64,000 nt of DNA from Enterococcus sp. PF1-24 (lineage in GTDB: Bacteria; Bacillota; Bacilli; Lactobacillales; Enterococcaceae). Below the pieces are notes generated by a model. It was not told the DNA's origin. It saw only the letters and a list, made by a program, of their open reading frames with translations, and made no database searches. The stretch is from positions 16,533 to 80,532 of the forward strand of contig NZ_JARXWL010000011.1 in the NCBI RefSeq assembly GCF_029893325.1, written 5' to 3'. Each line of letters begins with the position of its first letter. Position 1 is the first letter of the stretch. A program made the translations under genes and the position numbers. Below, piece by piece: positions 47,469 through 57,818 of the stretch.

Positions 47469-48413
47469 ATGAAAATATTAATTTATGGCGCAGGGATTCA
47501 AGGAAGTTATTTAGCCTACGCTTTAAATAAAAATAAGCAAAATGAGGTTTTTGTTTTAGCACGAAATAAACGCAAAGAAATTTTGGATCAGCAAGGATTA
47601 AAATTAGCCCATATTATTCAGCGAAAAACGACTACTGACCATTTGAAAACAGTGGCGACTTTAAAAAAATTCGATTATTGTGATTTGATTTTTGTGACTA
47701 TGAAATACAATGATTTTCCGACAATTATTGAACCAATTGCTGAAAATAATAGTAAAAATATCGTTTTTGTGGGAAATCAAATGGATACTGAAGATTTAAA
47801 GGCCAAAATTTTGGCGATTAACCCTGATAAAAATATTCTTTTTGGTTTTCAAAATACTGGTGGTACAAGAGAGCCAGACCTTATCAAGATTTTACGTTTT
47901 AACCAAGGAAAGATGAAGATTAATTGTCCTGCTGAAGATGTAAAAACTAAGCAACTTTTTGATGATTGTTTTGCGAATACTGGCTATAAATGGCTGGCTT
48001 ATCCAGCGTTAGATCAATGGTTAAAAAGTCATGCAGCGCTTATCGTGGTGATGAATAGTTTAGATTATTATTATGGCAATGATTTAAAGCAAATCAGAAA
48101 AGCCAATGAGCTATTATTAGTTACAGGAAAAGCTTATCAAGAGATTTTTGCGATTTTAGAAGATAATGGTTATCCCATTTTACCGAAAGCGCAAAAAAGG
48201 TTGTTTAGCAATGCTCATGTAACCAAGTTTCTCTTTAAAATGATTTATGCCACACCAATTATGCAGTCAGCAGAAGGGGATTATGGGGAAATTAAAGGGC
48301 TGGCGGATTCTTTTGCCAAATTTAAAATGCAAAGCGGAACGCCAGCTCCTAATCTCGATCATTTAGTTGCGTTAGCCACTAAAAAATATCTTGCAAGTAA
48401 AGCTGCGGTATAA
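47469..48413 (+). CDS. ketopantoate-reductase-like (PanE/ApbA) protein
   Basis: The 314-residue protein has an N-terminal Rossmann fold (MKILIYGAGIQGSYLAYAL, then DLIFVTMKYNDFP) typical of ApbA/PanE NADPH-dependent 2-oxoacid reductases. The C-terminal half is helical and less similar to true PanE (there is a Lys-Ser-His near residue 180), so the substrate is uncertain. No pantothenate genes are nearby. Its ribosome binding site AAAGGAG lies inside the truncated last unit of the repeat array. Confidence 0.75.
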   Translation: MKILIYGAGIQGSYLAYALNKNKQNEVFVLARNKRKEILDQQGLKLAHIIQRKTTTDHLKTVATLKKFDYCDLIFVTMKYNDFPTIIEPIAENNSKNIVFVGNQMDTEDLKAKILAINPDKNILFGFQNTGGTREPDLIKILRFNQGKMKINCPAEDVKTKQLFDDCFANTGYKWLAYPALDQWLKSHAALIVVMNSLDYYYGNDLKQIRKANELLLVTGKAYQEIFAILEDNGYPILPKAQKRLFSNAHVTKFLFKMIYATPIMQSAEGDYGEIKGLADSFAKFKMQSGTPAPNLDHLVALATKKYLASKAAV

Positions 48414-48433
48414 AATGAAAAAGCATAATATGA

Positions 48434-48475
48434 AAAAAGCTAATCCTCTTCTCGCTTGAAGGATTAGCCTTTTTC
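48434..48475 (+). terminator. terminator after the PanE-like gene
   Basis: Stem AAAAAGCTAATCCT / AGGATTAGCCTTTTT with a 13-base loop ends in a T run. A second imperfect hairpin (ATCGTA...TACGAT) lies at 48497-48541. Confidence 0.8.
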
Positions 48476-48614
48476 GGTATGGGATAGAAAGGGTTAGATC
48501 GTAACTCCCTCAAGATTGGTTGGAGGAGAGAGCTACGATAGTATAAAAAATTATACCCAAAGTTTAGTGTGGTGCTATTTATATGTGAAAGTCATAGGAA
48601 TAACGTAATGAAAG

Positions 48615-49001
48615 TTACTGAGCTGCGATATAATCCACCCAACCATTCGTGATATGGATGAAAATACCATTAGCAACTGAGCCAGTATAATTGTTGATAG
48701 CGTTAACAACTGCTTGCGCCATTTGCGGACCGACAACCGGAATCGCAGCGACTAAAACAGATACGGCACCGCCACCTGCCCAAATAATTGCATTAGTTAA
48801 ACGACTACTTAAATAAATATCTGGTGAAAAGAAGCCACGATCAAAATTAATAGCAGTAATATTTTGAGCATCTGCGGGAATGGCATAGACAACTGTTTCA
48901 GTTACTTCTGCTGCCGGTGCTTCATTTGCCAAAGCTGTTACAGGAGCAGCCAAGCCAATCACTAAAGCTAAAAATGACAAGTGAATGAATAGTTTTCTCA
49001 T
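48615..49001 (-). CDS. secreted small protein, bacteriocin-like
   Basis: The ATG at 49001 has GGAGGAG ~8 bases upstream; the longer in-frame start at 49055 is rejected. The 128-residue precursor has a Sec signal peptide (MRKLFIHLSFLALVIGLAA, cleavage near ALA-NE) and a mature part of ~100 residues without Cys. The mature part contains a Gly/Ala/Val-rich hydrophobic stretch (WAGGGAVSVLVAAIPVVGPQ) and a C-terminal ITNGWVDYIAAQ. This resembles large Sec-dependent bacteriocins or small secreted effectors, but no immunity or processing gene is evident nearby. The role is a guess. Confidence 0.55.
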   Translation of the reverse strand: MRKLFIHLSFLALVIGLAAPVTALANEAPAAEVTETVVYAIPADAQNITAINFDRGFFSPDIYLSSRLTNAIIWAGGGAVSVLVAAIPVVGPQMAQAVVNAINNYTGSVANGIFIHITNGWVDYIAAQ

Positions 49002-49146
49002 GATTCTCTCCTCCAATTTTGTTTGTCTATTAACTACATAATTAATATATACCACTTTACGATAAAAGTCAATAGTACTTTGTTTTATTTGTTGATATAT
49101 AAGTATACCAATTCAAATGAATGTAAATATTTAGTTACTGCTAATA

Positions 49147-49183
49147 GTTATTCAATTGGGCTTTTAGCTCTTATTTGAATAAC
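49147..49183. promoter_or_regulatory. dyad in the bacteriocin-like gene upstream region
   Basis: GTTATTCAA / TTGAATAAC flanks an inner GGGCT / AGCTC with a short loop, 146 bases upstream of the secreted protein gene and 125 bases upstream of the divergent gene at 49308. It may be an operator or a terminator-like hairpin. Nothing else is evident in the 49002-49307 gap. Confidence 0.4.
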
Positions 49184-49307
49184 ATTAAAATTACTTTGGT
49201 CTATTAAAAAAATAAAATAAATAAATTTTTTTCAAAAAAGGGGTGACATTTTGCTAGCTAACTTTCGTTTATATAGTGAAGGGTAAAAAAGAAAGAAGGC
49301 AAAACAA

Positions 49308-49775
49308 ATGGCAAAACTTTTTATTAAACAAATAAATGCAGCGGGAGAAGAAGTGTTTTTTTGTTTAGAAAAACTGTTGGCGCGTTTAACTGGTGAGCTG
49401 TTGTTGAGTGATAATTGGTGGGTGTGGCGATATTGCAAACAATATCAGCATACGGACTATCAAGCTGAGGGCAGAATGGCGGATGGCTTACAATTATTGG
49501 CAAGTTTACTTGAAGATTTACTGGTGAAAGAGGGAGAAAATCTGGATGCTTATCAAGAAATTACGCCAGATTTAGTGTTAGATTTAGTAGATTTTAACGC
49601 TATTTTTAAAGTACAGTTAGAAGTGATGTCCCGTAAGATTTATCAGCAGTTAAGGGCTAATCAGCGCTTAGTTTTAGCCTATGCTTTACAGGCAACTTAC
49701 CAGCAATTGTGTTTGCGAAAAGAATTGCAGGAGCGGTATCAGAAGCAGCACATGCTGGTGGGGTACTCGCTCTGA
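49308..49775 (+). CDS. hypothetical helical protein
   Basis: The 155-residue protein is almost entirely helical with leucine-rich amphipathic segments and no signal peptide or full membrane span. It contains a Trp pair (SDNWWVWRYCKQY) near residue 45. AGAAAGAAGG precedes the ATG. It is divergent from the secreted small protein, so an immunity or regulatory partnership is possible but unsupported. No family is recognised. Confidence 0.5.
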   Translation: MAKLFIKQINAAGEEVFFCLEKLLARLTGELLLSDNWWVWRYCKQYQHTDYQAEGRMADGLQLLASLLEDLLVKEGENLDAYQEITPDLVLDLVDFNAIFKVQLEVMSRKIYQQLRANQRLVLAYALQATYQQLCLRKELQERYQKQHMLVGYSL

Positions 49776-49905
49776 TATTCTCAGTGGGCTTGCCATTTTT
49801 TGTTTTCTGGCTAGAGAGTTTGATCATAACTGGTGGATTTTGGCTATCTTCTATGGCTGAATAGTTTTAAAAACGCTGAAAAAATAGAAATATAAAATTA
49901 ACTAA

Positions 49906-49950
49906 ACACATAAGACTCAGTGGAACACTACTGAATCTTGTGCGTTTTTT
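49906..49950 (+). terminator. terminator upstream of the PTS operon
   Basis: Stem ACACATAAGACTCAGT / ACTGAATCTTGTGCGT, with a mismatch, is followed by T7. It ends the 49308 transcript. The remaining 49951-50171 gap is the PTS regulator upstream region, with no clear promoter identified. Confidence 0.75.
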
Positions 49951-50171
49951 TCTGTAAAAAATACCCAAATTAATTGTGTTAGTTGCTTGCAATTTTTTTT
50001 GCAGATATTACGCTTTTCTGAAATAAGATCCTGTGAAAAAATGCAGAGGTAAAGAGCTGAATGGCAAGACGAAAACTTACTAAGTAAGTATGCTGTTAGG
50101 TGTGGTCATTAACTGGTATAGCTGGTTAAAAAATACCTAAATCTAAGCGGAAAGGAGTTGAAAGATGAAAG

Positions 50172-52052
50172 ATGAACGAGATGCAGGCTCTCCTTGAGAT
50201 ACTTATGAAAGAAGATACTGTTTCGGTGGAAATATTGCAGGAAAAATTAAAGTTTTCTGAACGAAAAGTGCGACAGTTGCTTCGTGAGTTAAGAGGGTAT
50301 GAGAGCAGATATGCTTTTCAGATTGAAACGATTACTAAAAAGGGTTATGTCCTGCATATTACTGATAAGGCGCGCTTCTGTGAATTTCAAGATTTTTTGA
50401 TGAATCAAAAAAGTGGTAGCAAATTTTCTGGCAAACAAGAACGTGTCATTTTGATTGTTTATTTGTTGCTACAAAATAAAAACTATGTTTCTTTGCAACA
50501 AATTGCGGATGCCTTAGATGTCAGTCGCTCAACGATTTTAACAGATCTGGGGGAAGTTAAAAATCTTTTAGCTGATTATCAAATTCAGCTGCAATCAAAA
50601 CCCCATTATGGCATGAAATTAACAGGGGATGAAATTCATTTTCGCCGATTATTTTCAAAAATTGTCTCTTTAGGAATTGATGAGCAAAATGAGAGCATTG
50701 GTTATTTTGAACACGCGGAGCAGTTGGATTTTTCTAACGTGACGGAGCAAGTTAAAAAAGTTTTGTTGGAGCAGGAGATTATTTTAAGTGATAACGTTTG
50801 GGAATCTATTTTAACCCATTTGAAAATCTTGGTTTCACGAGCGTTGAATCATAATGAAGTAACTGAGCTAAAGGTAAATAAAACATTAATTACCCCTAAG
50901 TTTTATCAAATCGCTGAAAAAATTTTGGCAGTTTTAGCTGAAAATTTTGAAGTCCAATTTGCTCCGCAAGAAGTTGATTTATTAGCTTCACAGCTCTATG
51001 GGAAAGCTACTTCTGAGAGTGTTCCTGAACAAAAAAAAGTGGAGCAGACCGCAATGATTGTCGATGCTCTGAAAAAAGTTGATGAGGAATACTATACGTC
51101 ATTTTCAGAAGATGAGTTGCTTTTGGAGCATCTGCTATTCCATATTTATCCGATGATTTTACGAATATCTTTTGGGTTAGAGTTGAAAAACCCGGTGTTA
51201 CCAACGATTTCAATTCGCTATGCCAATGCCTTCTTAGTGAGTTTGAAATTTATTGAACTTCACAGCGAATTAAGCCGTCATCAGCTTTCACGAGATGAAA
51301 TTGGTTATTTAGCCCTTCATTTTGCTGCCCATCAAGAGAGAAGAAATCAACAAAAGCTCAATGATATTAAAAAGATTGTTCTGATTGAGCATTTGACGCG
51401 AGGTCAAACTTTATTATTGAGCAGCAAAATTCAAGCGATTTTTCCGGCTGTCAGTATTCAAGGTATTCATAATTTAGAATCGAATGACTATGCTTTTCAG
51501 AACGTGGATTTAGTCTTATCAACGGCGCCGGTAACTTATGATTTTGGAACCGTTCCTTACTTTATGATTAGTGATACTTTGGAGGACAGTGAAATTCTTT
51601 CCTTGAAAAACAATATTTTATATGCGGTTTTACAAGATGAGAAAAGGCAGCCAGGTTTGCAACCTTTATTTGATGAAAAGCTCTTTTTTATTGAAAATAC
51701 GGAAAAAGATTATTTACAAATCTTACAAAAGTATAGTCAAAAGATGGTTCAGTTAGGTTATGCAGCCACGGATTTTGCCACGATTTATGACTATGGTATC
51801 GCAGGGCCTCATAGTATGAAGCAAAATGCGATAAAGAACAGCATTATGGTGATTTTGTTACCTGAAGGAATTAATTATGAAAATAAAAGTGTGAAATGTA
51901 TTTTTTTAATCAATATCAAAAAGAAACAGCTCTTTTTACATCAGGAAATTAGTGAGTTTTTATTGAAAATCATGCAACAAGATTCGGTGGAGCGAATTAG
52001 TCAGTTAGTTAACTTTGATGAGTTTAAACGCTACATGAAAAAATATTGGTGA
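50172..52052 (+). CDS. BglG/MtlR-type PTS-regulated transcription factor
   Basis: The 626-residue regulator has an N-terminal HTH (residues ~1-55), a second Mga/HTH_11-type domain (YVSLQQIADALDVSRSTILTDLGEV, ~100-125), two PRDs (~190-400) containing regulatory His residues such as HFAAHQERR, an EIIB-Gat-like domain (~405-490) and a C-terminal EIIA-like domain with GPHSMKQNAIKNSIMVILLP. This is the layout of PTS-controlled activators such as LicR. It leads the PTS operon and likely activates it when the sugar is transported. The ribosome binding site is distant, so the ATG at 50172 or 50181 is possible. Confidence 0.88.
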   Translation: MNEMQALLEILMKEDTVSVEILQEKLKFSERKVRQLLRELRGYESRYAFQIETITKKGYVLHITDKARFCEFQDFLMNQKSGSKFSGKQERVILIVYLLLQNKNYVSLQQIADALDVSRSTILTDLGEVKNLLADYQIQLQSKPHYGMKLTGDEIHFRRLFSKIVSLGIDEQNESIGYFEHAEQLDFSNVTEQVKKVLLEQEIILSDNVWESILTHLKILVSRALNHNEVTELKVNKTLITPKFYQIAEKILAVLAENFEVQFAPQEVDLLASQLYGKATSESVPEQKKVEQTAMIVDALKKVDEEYYTSFSEDELLLEHLLFHIYPMILRISFGLELKNPVLPTISIRYANAFLVSLKFIELHSELSRHQLSRDEIGYLALHFAAHQERRNQQKLNDIKKIVLIEHLTRGQTLLLSSKIQAIFPAVSIQGIHNLESNDYAFQNVDLVLSTAPVTYDFGTVPYFMISDTLEDSEILSLKNNILYAVLQDEKRQPGLQPLFDEKLFFIENTEKDYLQILQKYSQKMVQLGYAATDFATIYDYGIAGPHSMKQNAIKNSIMVILLPEGINYENKSVKCIFLINIKKKQLFLHQEISEFLLKIMQQDSVERISQLVNFDEFKRYMKKYW

Positions 52053-52062
52053 GGGATGAACG

Positions 52063-52398
52063 ATGGAAGAAGTTATTATGGAAATTATTTTAAATGCTGG
52101 AAATGCTAGAAGTAAAAGTCTTTTAGCGATTAAAGAAGCACAAAAAGGTGCTTATGAAAAAGCGGATGAATTGTTGAATGAAGCTAAGATAGCCGCTAAT
52201 TTAGCACATAAAAGTCAGACAGCCTTAATTACCGAAGAAGTTTCTGGCAATACCCAAGTGGTTTCATTACTAATGGTTCATGCGCAAGATCATTTAATGA
52301 CGGCTTTAGCTGTGCGAGATTTAGCGATTGAAATGATTAGTTATGGTAAAAATTTAGAAGAAAAAATTAGAGTTTTAGAAGGGAAGATGGAAAAATGA
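52063..52398 (+). CDS. PTS lactose/cellobiose-type EIIA
   Basis: The 111-residue helical EIIA has the phosphorylation motif LLMVHAQDHLMTA with active-site His at residue 73 and metal-ligand Asp at 76, as in LacF/CelC proteins. It is preceded by GAGGGATG and overlaps the EIIB start by 4 bases. It passes phosphate from HPr to EIIB. Confidence 0.92.
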   Translation: MEEVIMEIILNAGNARSKSLLAIKEAQKGAYEKADELLNEAKIAANLAHKSQTALITEEVSGNTQVVSLLMVHAQDHLMTALAVRDLAIEMISYGKNLEEKIRVLEGKMEK

Positions 52399-52688
52399 AA
52401 AAAATTTTATTAGCTTGTGCAGGTGGTTTTTCAACCAGTATGTTAGTCAACAAAATGAAAGAAGCAGCAACGGAAAAAGATTATCAAGTAGCCATTAATG
52501 CGGTAGCGGAAACGGATATTGAAGAACATTTAGATGCCAATATTATTTTATTAGGCCCACAGATTGCCCATCGTTTAGAGGATATTCGCAATGAAGTTAA
52601 TATTCCTGTTGAGGTGATTGATTCCCTTGATTACGGCATGATGAACGGTGCGAAAGTATTAGATTTAGCTTGGGAAAAAATTAATTAA
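52395..52688 (+). CDS. PTS lactose/cellobiose-type EIIB
   Basis: The 97-residue EIIB begins MKKILLACAGGFSTSMLVNKM, with the phosphocysteine at position 8 and the usual P-loop. Residues ~50-60 (ANIILLGPQIAHRL) complete the fold. It overlaps EIIA and precedes the EIIC gene, so stoichiometric expression is expected. Confidence 0.93.
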   Translation: MKKILLACAGGFSTSMLVNKMKEAATEKDYQVAINAVAETDIEEHLDANIILLGPQIAHRLEDIRNEVNIPVEVIDSLDYGMMNGAKVLDLAWEKIN

Positions 52689-52701
52689 ATAAAAGGGGGA
52701 A

Positions 52702-54000
52702 ATGTCGATGAGTTTTTCATCAATTAGCCAAAAGGTGGCGCCGAGATTAAATAAGGCGGTAACCGCCTTTTCAAACAATGTAGTTGTGAAGACAATTGCT
52801 GCTGGGATGGCCCGTTTATTACCAGTTACGATTGTGGGGTCTATTTTAACTTTAATTGGTAGTTTACCAATTGATGCGTATACGAAGTTTTTAGATGATA
52901 CAGGTTTAGCACCTTTTATCAATTTAGGAAATACCATGACCAATGGGATTATTACGATTTATTTAGTAGCGGCCCTTGCTTCAGAAATGGCGCGTTTCTA
53001 CAAAAAAAATCAAATGAATGCTATTCTTATTTCTTTATTAGCCTTTTTCATTGTAACGCCATTAACGGTTTTTGAAGTAGGAGATTCTTCTGTTTCAGCC
53101 TTTACGTTATCTTATCTTGGTTCACGCGGAATGTTCGTGGGGATGATTGTAGCGTTAGTAGCTACTAGATTGTATGTTTTGATGATAGATAAAGGCATTA
53201 AAATTAAAATGCCTAGTGCTGTACCGCCTGTTATTTCATCTTCTTTTGAGTCTTTGATTTCTTTCATCTTAATTGCTGTTTTATTTATTGGGGTGAATTT
53301 TGTTTTTGCGAAAACGAGTTATGGTGATATTCATTCTTGTATTTATACCGTTTTACAAAAACCTTTAGAAGGTGCCAGTGGTTCTTTAGCGACAATGCTA
53401 TTGATTTGCTTTATCGGTGAAGTTTTCTGGTGGTTTGGTATTCATGGTAGTAATGTAACTTCTGCTATCACAGCGACCTTATACATGCCTTTAGCGATTG
53501 CTAATACGCAAGCTTTAGCTTCGGGAGAACCTTTACCTTTCATTTTAAACTCTTATTTCTTGAATATTTACAAAGGACCACGCCATTTAGCGTTAGCTTG
53601 TTTGCTGCTGTTCTTTGTTCACAGTAAACAGTTAAAAGCGATTGGCCAAGTTTCATTTGTTCCAGGAGCCTTTGGTATTAGTGAACCGATGAAATTCGGG
53701 ATTCCCATGGTTTTCCAACCGCTAATTTTTCTACCAATGTCTTTAGCACCTGTAATTTGTATTGCAATTGCTTATTTTGCCACTACGATTGGTTTCTTAC
53801 CGAGAGTTGCTGTTGATTTACCGTGGTCGATGCCACCATTTATTAGTGGTTTCATTGCCGGTGGTTTCGCTGGCGTGGTTGTTCAAATCATTCAGTTTAT
53901 AGCAGTTATTTTAATCTACATTCCTTTCTTGAAAGTGTTAGATAAACAAAAAATTGCTGAAGAAGATTTGCGAGAAAAAGAACTACAAGCGACAGCTTAA
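52702..54000 (+). CDS. PTS lactose/cellobiose-type EIIC permease
   Basis: The 432-residue integral membrane protein is EIIC of the cellobiose/diacetylchitobiose family: about ten transmembrane segments, an N-terminal AAGMARLLPVTIVGSILTLIGSLP, a conserved WWFGIHGSNV near residue 250 and a late GISEPMKFGIPMVFQP loop. AAAAGGGGG precedes two close ATGs, at 52702 and 52708; spacing favours the second. The sugar is probably a beta-glucoside or related disaccharide, given the GH1 gene in the operon. Confidence 0.92.
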   Translation: MSMSFSSISQKVAPRLNKAVTAFSNNVVVKTIAAGMARLLPVTIVGSILTLIGSLPIDAYTKFLDDTGLAPFINLGNTMTNGIITIYLVAALASEMARFYKKNQMNAILISLLAFFIVTPLTVFEVGDSSVSAFTLSYLGSRGMFVGMIVALVATRLYVLMIDKGIKIKMPSAVPPVISSSFESLISFILIAVLFIGVNFVFAKTSYGDIHSCIYTVLQKPLEGASGSLATMLLICFIGEVFWWFGIHGSNVTSAITATLYMPLAIANTQALASGEPLPFILNSYFLNIYKGPRHLALACLLLFFVHSKQLKAIGQVSFVPGAFGISEPMKFGIPMVFQPLIFLPMSLAPVICIAIAYFATTIGFLPRVAVDLPWSMPPFISGFIAGGFAGVVVQIIQFIAVILIYIPFLKVLDKQKIAEEDLREKELQATA

Positions 54001-54048
54001 AATTTTATTGAAAAATCACTGTATTTACTAGAAAGGATCGCATAATAC

Positions 54049-55089
54049 ATGACAAAAATTTTTGAAAAACAAGGGAAATTAGTGATTGAAGATGCAGAAA
54101 TCCCCGATAATGCCGAAATTACCGTTTTTCGGGGAGAGCAACCAACTTTGACTGTTGCCAATAAAGAGTTGGTAGGAACTTTTACAGGGAACACGCTGGA
54201 ATTTGCGAAAAGTGCAGCTGATGAAGAATTTCGTCAGTACTATGTTTATCAATATGCTGAGATAACTAAAATTGTTGCTTTGCGCAATCTTTCGTTAGCT
54301 GGCACGTTTAATACCCGTGATTTAGGTGGTTATCAAACGAAAACTGGTCAGACTGTCAAATGGGGACAAGTTTTCCGTTCAGATGCTTTATATCAGTTGA
54401 CGGATCAAGATGTAAAGGATTTAGAAAGAATGAATTTGCGTACGGTAGTTGATTTTCGGGGTGAAAATGAAATAGCTGATGCACCTGATCGAGAAATAGC
54501 TGGGGTTAACTACGTTTATTTGAATCCTAACGCCGAAGTAGCCGCTTTAGCTACCGGTAATTTAGTAGATGATCAAGAAAAAGTTAGCAAATTAGTGGCG
54601 ATAGCCAACAGTCCAGAAGGGCCAGCTTATTTTGCTAGTCGTTTAGATGAAATGGCATTACAAATGCGCGAACTGGTTTCAACGGAAATTGCTAATAAAC
54701 AATATCGGCGCTTTTTAGAGTTATTGTTAGAAGAAGACAGCACGCCCTTGTTGGAGCATTGTAAAGGTGGTAAGGATCGCGCAGGCTTTGCGGCAATCGT
54801 CTTTTTAATGGCTTTAGGAGTGTCAAAAGAAGTAATCTTGCAAGATTATCTGTTAACTAAAGAAAATATGCAGCAGCGGAATGTGAAACGCATGGATGAG
54901 TATCGTGTTTATACGGATCATCCTGATGTTTTAAACTACCTTAGCGGCTTAATGGACACCAAAGCATTATATTTTGAAGCAGCTTTTGATGAAATGGAAA
55001 AATTAGGTGGCGCAGATAAATTCTTAACGAAAGTTTTAGGGATTTCAGAAGAACAAATTATGGCGTTACAACAGAAATTTCTATATTAA
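54049..55089 (+). CDS. tyrosine-phosphatase-like protein (Y_phosphatase3)
   Basis: The 346-residue protein has an N-terminal beta domain (residues ~1-80) and a phosphatase domain with NLSLAGTFNTRDLGGYQT, VFRSDALYQLT, TVVDFRGENE and the P-loop LEHCKGGKDRAG, with the catalytic Cys and Arg in place. LipA-type family members hydrolyse phosphotyrosine or phospholipid phosphates. Within a PTS operon it may act on a phosphosugar or on a regulatory phosphoprotein; neither can be shown from sequence. AAAGGA precedes the ATG. It lies between EIIC and the GH1 enzyme. Confidence 0.85.
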   Translation: MTKIFEKQGKLVIEDAEIPDNAEITVFRGEQPTLTVANKELVGTFTGNTLEFAKSAADEEFRQYYVYQYAEITKIVALRNLSLAGTFNTRDLGGYQTKTGQTVKWGQVFRSDALYQLTDQDVKDLERMNLRTVVDFRGENEIADAPDREIAGVNYVYLNPNAEVAALATGNLVDDQEKVSKLVAIANSPEGPAYFASRLDEMALQMRELVSTEIANKQYRRFLELLLEEDSTPLLEHCKGGKDRAGFAAIVFLMALGVSKEVILQDYLLTKENMQQRNVKRMDEYRVYTDHPDVLNYLSGLMDTKALYFEAAFDEMEKLGGADKFLTKVLGISEEQIMALQQKFLY

Positions 55090-56568
<1,479 letters not shown>

Positions 56569-56571
56569 AGG

Positions 56572-56615
56572 AAAACAGGTGTAAAATCAGTCATTGCTGA
56601 TTTTACACCTGTTTT
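56572..56615 (+). terminator. terminator of the PTS operon
   Basis: Stem AAAACAGGTGTAAAATCAG / CTGATTTTACACCTGTTTT with a 6-base loop is followed by T-rich sequence. It is nearly perfect. Confidence 0.92.
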
Positions 56616-56792
56616 AGTATATTTTGAAAAAAATACAGCGTATGTATTAGTGGAAGTAAAAAAACACTTATATCAACTATGATTTATTACGAGAACTCCG
56701 CTGATTAATTATGGATAAAGCTATTCTTGGAAAGTACAATTTATCGTACTTTTTTTACGTTCGTGTTACAATCAGTGTTAGAGGTGATGCTA

Positions 56793-57023
56793 ATGTTAGC
56801 AACTAACTACTCTAATTTTAGAGAAAATATGAAAAAATATTTAGATGAAGTAACTAATGATTTTACTTCAATTATTATTACTCGCAAAAATGATGAAAAT
56901 GTTGTGATTCTTTCTGAAAAAGAGTATCAAAACTTGATTGAAAATCAATATGTTCTAGGTAATAAAAAGAATAAGTCTTGGTTGGATGAATCGAAACGTC
57001 AACTTGAGCAAGAAAAAAAGTGA
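56793..57023 (+). CDS. yefM: YefM/Phd-family antitoxin
   Basis: The 76-residue product MLATNYSNFRENMKKYLDEV, followed by TSIIITRKNDENVVILSEKEYQNLIE, is a Phd/YefM antitoxin; the C-terminal part would neutralise the toxin. I use the ATG at 56793, preceded by GAGGTG; the upstream in-frame start at 56727 is rejected. The toxin gene starts 22 bases downstream but is broken by a stop codon. A plausible promoter lies in the 56620-56790 gap. Confidence 0.9.
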   Translation: MLATNYSNFRENMKKYLDEVTNDFTSIIITRKNDENVVILSEKEYQNLIENQYVLGNKKNKSWLDESKRQLEQEKK

Positions 57024-57045
57024 AAGACTTATTGAGTGACTAACT

Positions 57046-57303
57046 ATGTTGAAAATTTTTACAGATAACGCATGGTCAGATTATTTATATTGGCAAAATC
57101 AAGATAGAAAAACTTTAAAACGGATAAACAAGTTGATTAGAGACATTGAATCAACACCATTTGTTGGCTTAGGAAAATCTGAATCGTTAAGATTTGACTA
57201 TACTGGTTACTGATCAAGGAGAATCAATGATGTTGATCGTCTAATTTGTTCTGTAGAGGAAGATGTAATTAACATTTTAGCTTGTAAAGGGTATTATAAT
57301 TGA
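57046..57303 (+). pseudogene. yoeB: YoeB toxin gene with internal stop codon
   Basis: Reading from ATG 57046 gives MLKIFTDNAWSDYLYWQNQD, LIRDIESTPFVGLGKSESL and DYTGY, then TGA at 57211-57213. The frame continues SRRINDVDRLICSVEEDVINILACKGYYN to the stop at 57301. In YoeB the position after GY is a conserved Trp (GYWSRRI), so TGG to TGA is the likely mutation. Total length with the Trp restored is 85 residues, the normal size. The truncated product would lack the ribonuclease C-terminus. Confidence 0.85.
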
Positions 57304-57351
57304 TGATTCTAACTCCTACCCAACTTAATTTCAAATTAACTAAAAAAAAAA

Positions 57352-57380
57352 TTGATTTCTCAATGTTTTTTTTGTATAAT
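57352..57380 (+). promoter_or_regulatory. sigma-A promoter for rpsF-ssb-rpsR
   Basis: TTGATT and TATAAT are separated by exactly 17 bases, 88 bases before the rpsF ATG. Confidence 0.75.
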
Positions 57381-57397
57381 GTAATTCTGTGAGTAGT

Positions 57398-57452
57398 CTA
57401 TGAAAATAGCTTCTCCTTGCTTTTAACAATGATTAAAAGCCTAAGTCCATAG
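57398..57452 (+). promoter_or_regulatory. structured leader before rpsF
   Basis: An outer CTATG / CATAG stem encloses a hairpin GCTTTTAA / TTAAAAGC and ends directly at the AGGGAGGTG ribosome binding site. It could be an autogenous leader for the S6-S18 operon, but the conserved CCG motif of known rpsF leaders is not seen. Confidence 0.4.
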
Positions 57453-57467
57453 GGAGGTGAAATATCA

Positions 57468-57773
57468 ATGAGTCAAGCAACGAAATATGAAATCTTATAT
57501 ATTATTCGTCCGAACATTGATGAAGAAGCAAAAGCTGCCTTAGTAGCACGTTTTGATGCAATCTTAACTGATAACGGAGCTGAAGTTATCGAATCTAAAG
57601 ATTGGGAAAAACGCCGTCTAGCGTACGAAATGAACGGATTCAACGAAGGAATCTACCATATCGTGAAAGTTTCTGCTCCTTCAACTGCAAGTGCAATCAA
57701 CGAGTTTGATCGTCTTGCTAAGATCAATGACGATATTATTCGTCACATGATCGTTAAAGAAGAAGAAGCATAA
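57468..57773 (+). CDS. rpsF: ribosomal protein bS6
   Basis: The 101-residue S6 has [20 protein letters not shown] and [22 protein letters not shown], with a short acidic C-terminus (KEEEA). It is the first gene of rpsF-ssb-rpsR. AGGGAGGTG precedes the ATG. A perfect parS site lies 6 bases after its stop. Confidence 0.98.
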   Translation: MSQATKYEILYIIRPNIDEEAKAALVARFDAILTDNGAEVIESKDWEKRRLAYEMNGFNEGIYHIVKVSAPSTASAINEFDRLAKINDDIIRHMIVKEEEA

Positions 57774-57778
57774 TTAAT

Positions 57779-57794
57779 TGTTTCACGTGAAACA
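57779..57794. promoter_or_regulatory. parS site (ParB/Spo0J binding)
   Basis: TGTTTCACGTGAAACA is a perfect 16-bp palindrome that matches the Firmicutes parS consensus TGTTNCACGTGAAACA. It lies between rpsF and ssb, about 22 kb from oriC. parA/parB are not in the window. Confidence 0.92.
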
Positions 57795-57818
57795 TTTCTT
57801 ACGAGAGGGGATGTCAAA

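Noticed and set aside
57211..57213. TGA in yoeB read as recoded Trp or selenocysteine
   Set aside because: No selenocysteine machinery or recoding element is visible, and the organism type uses standard stop codons; a nonsense mutation is simpler.
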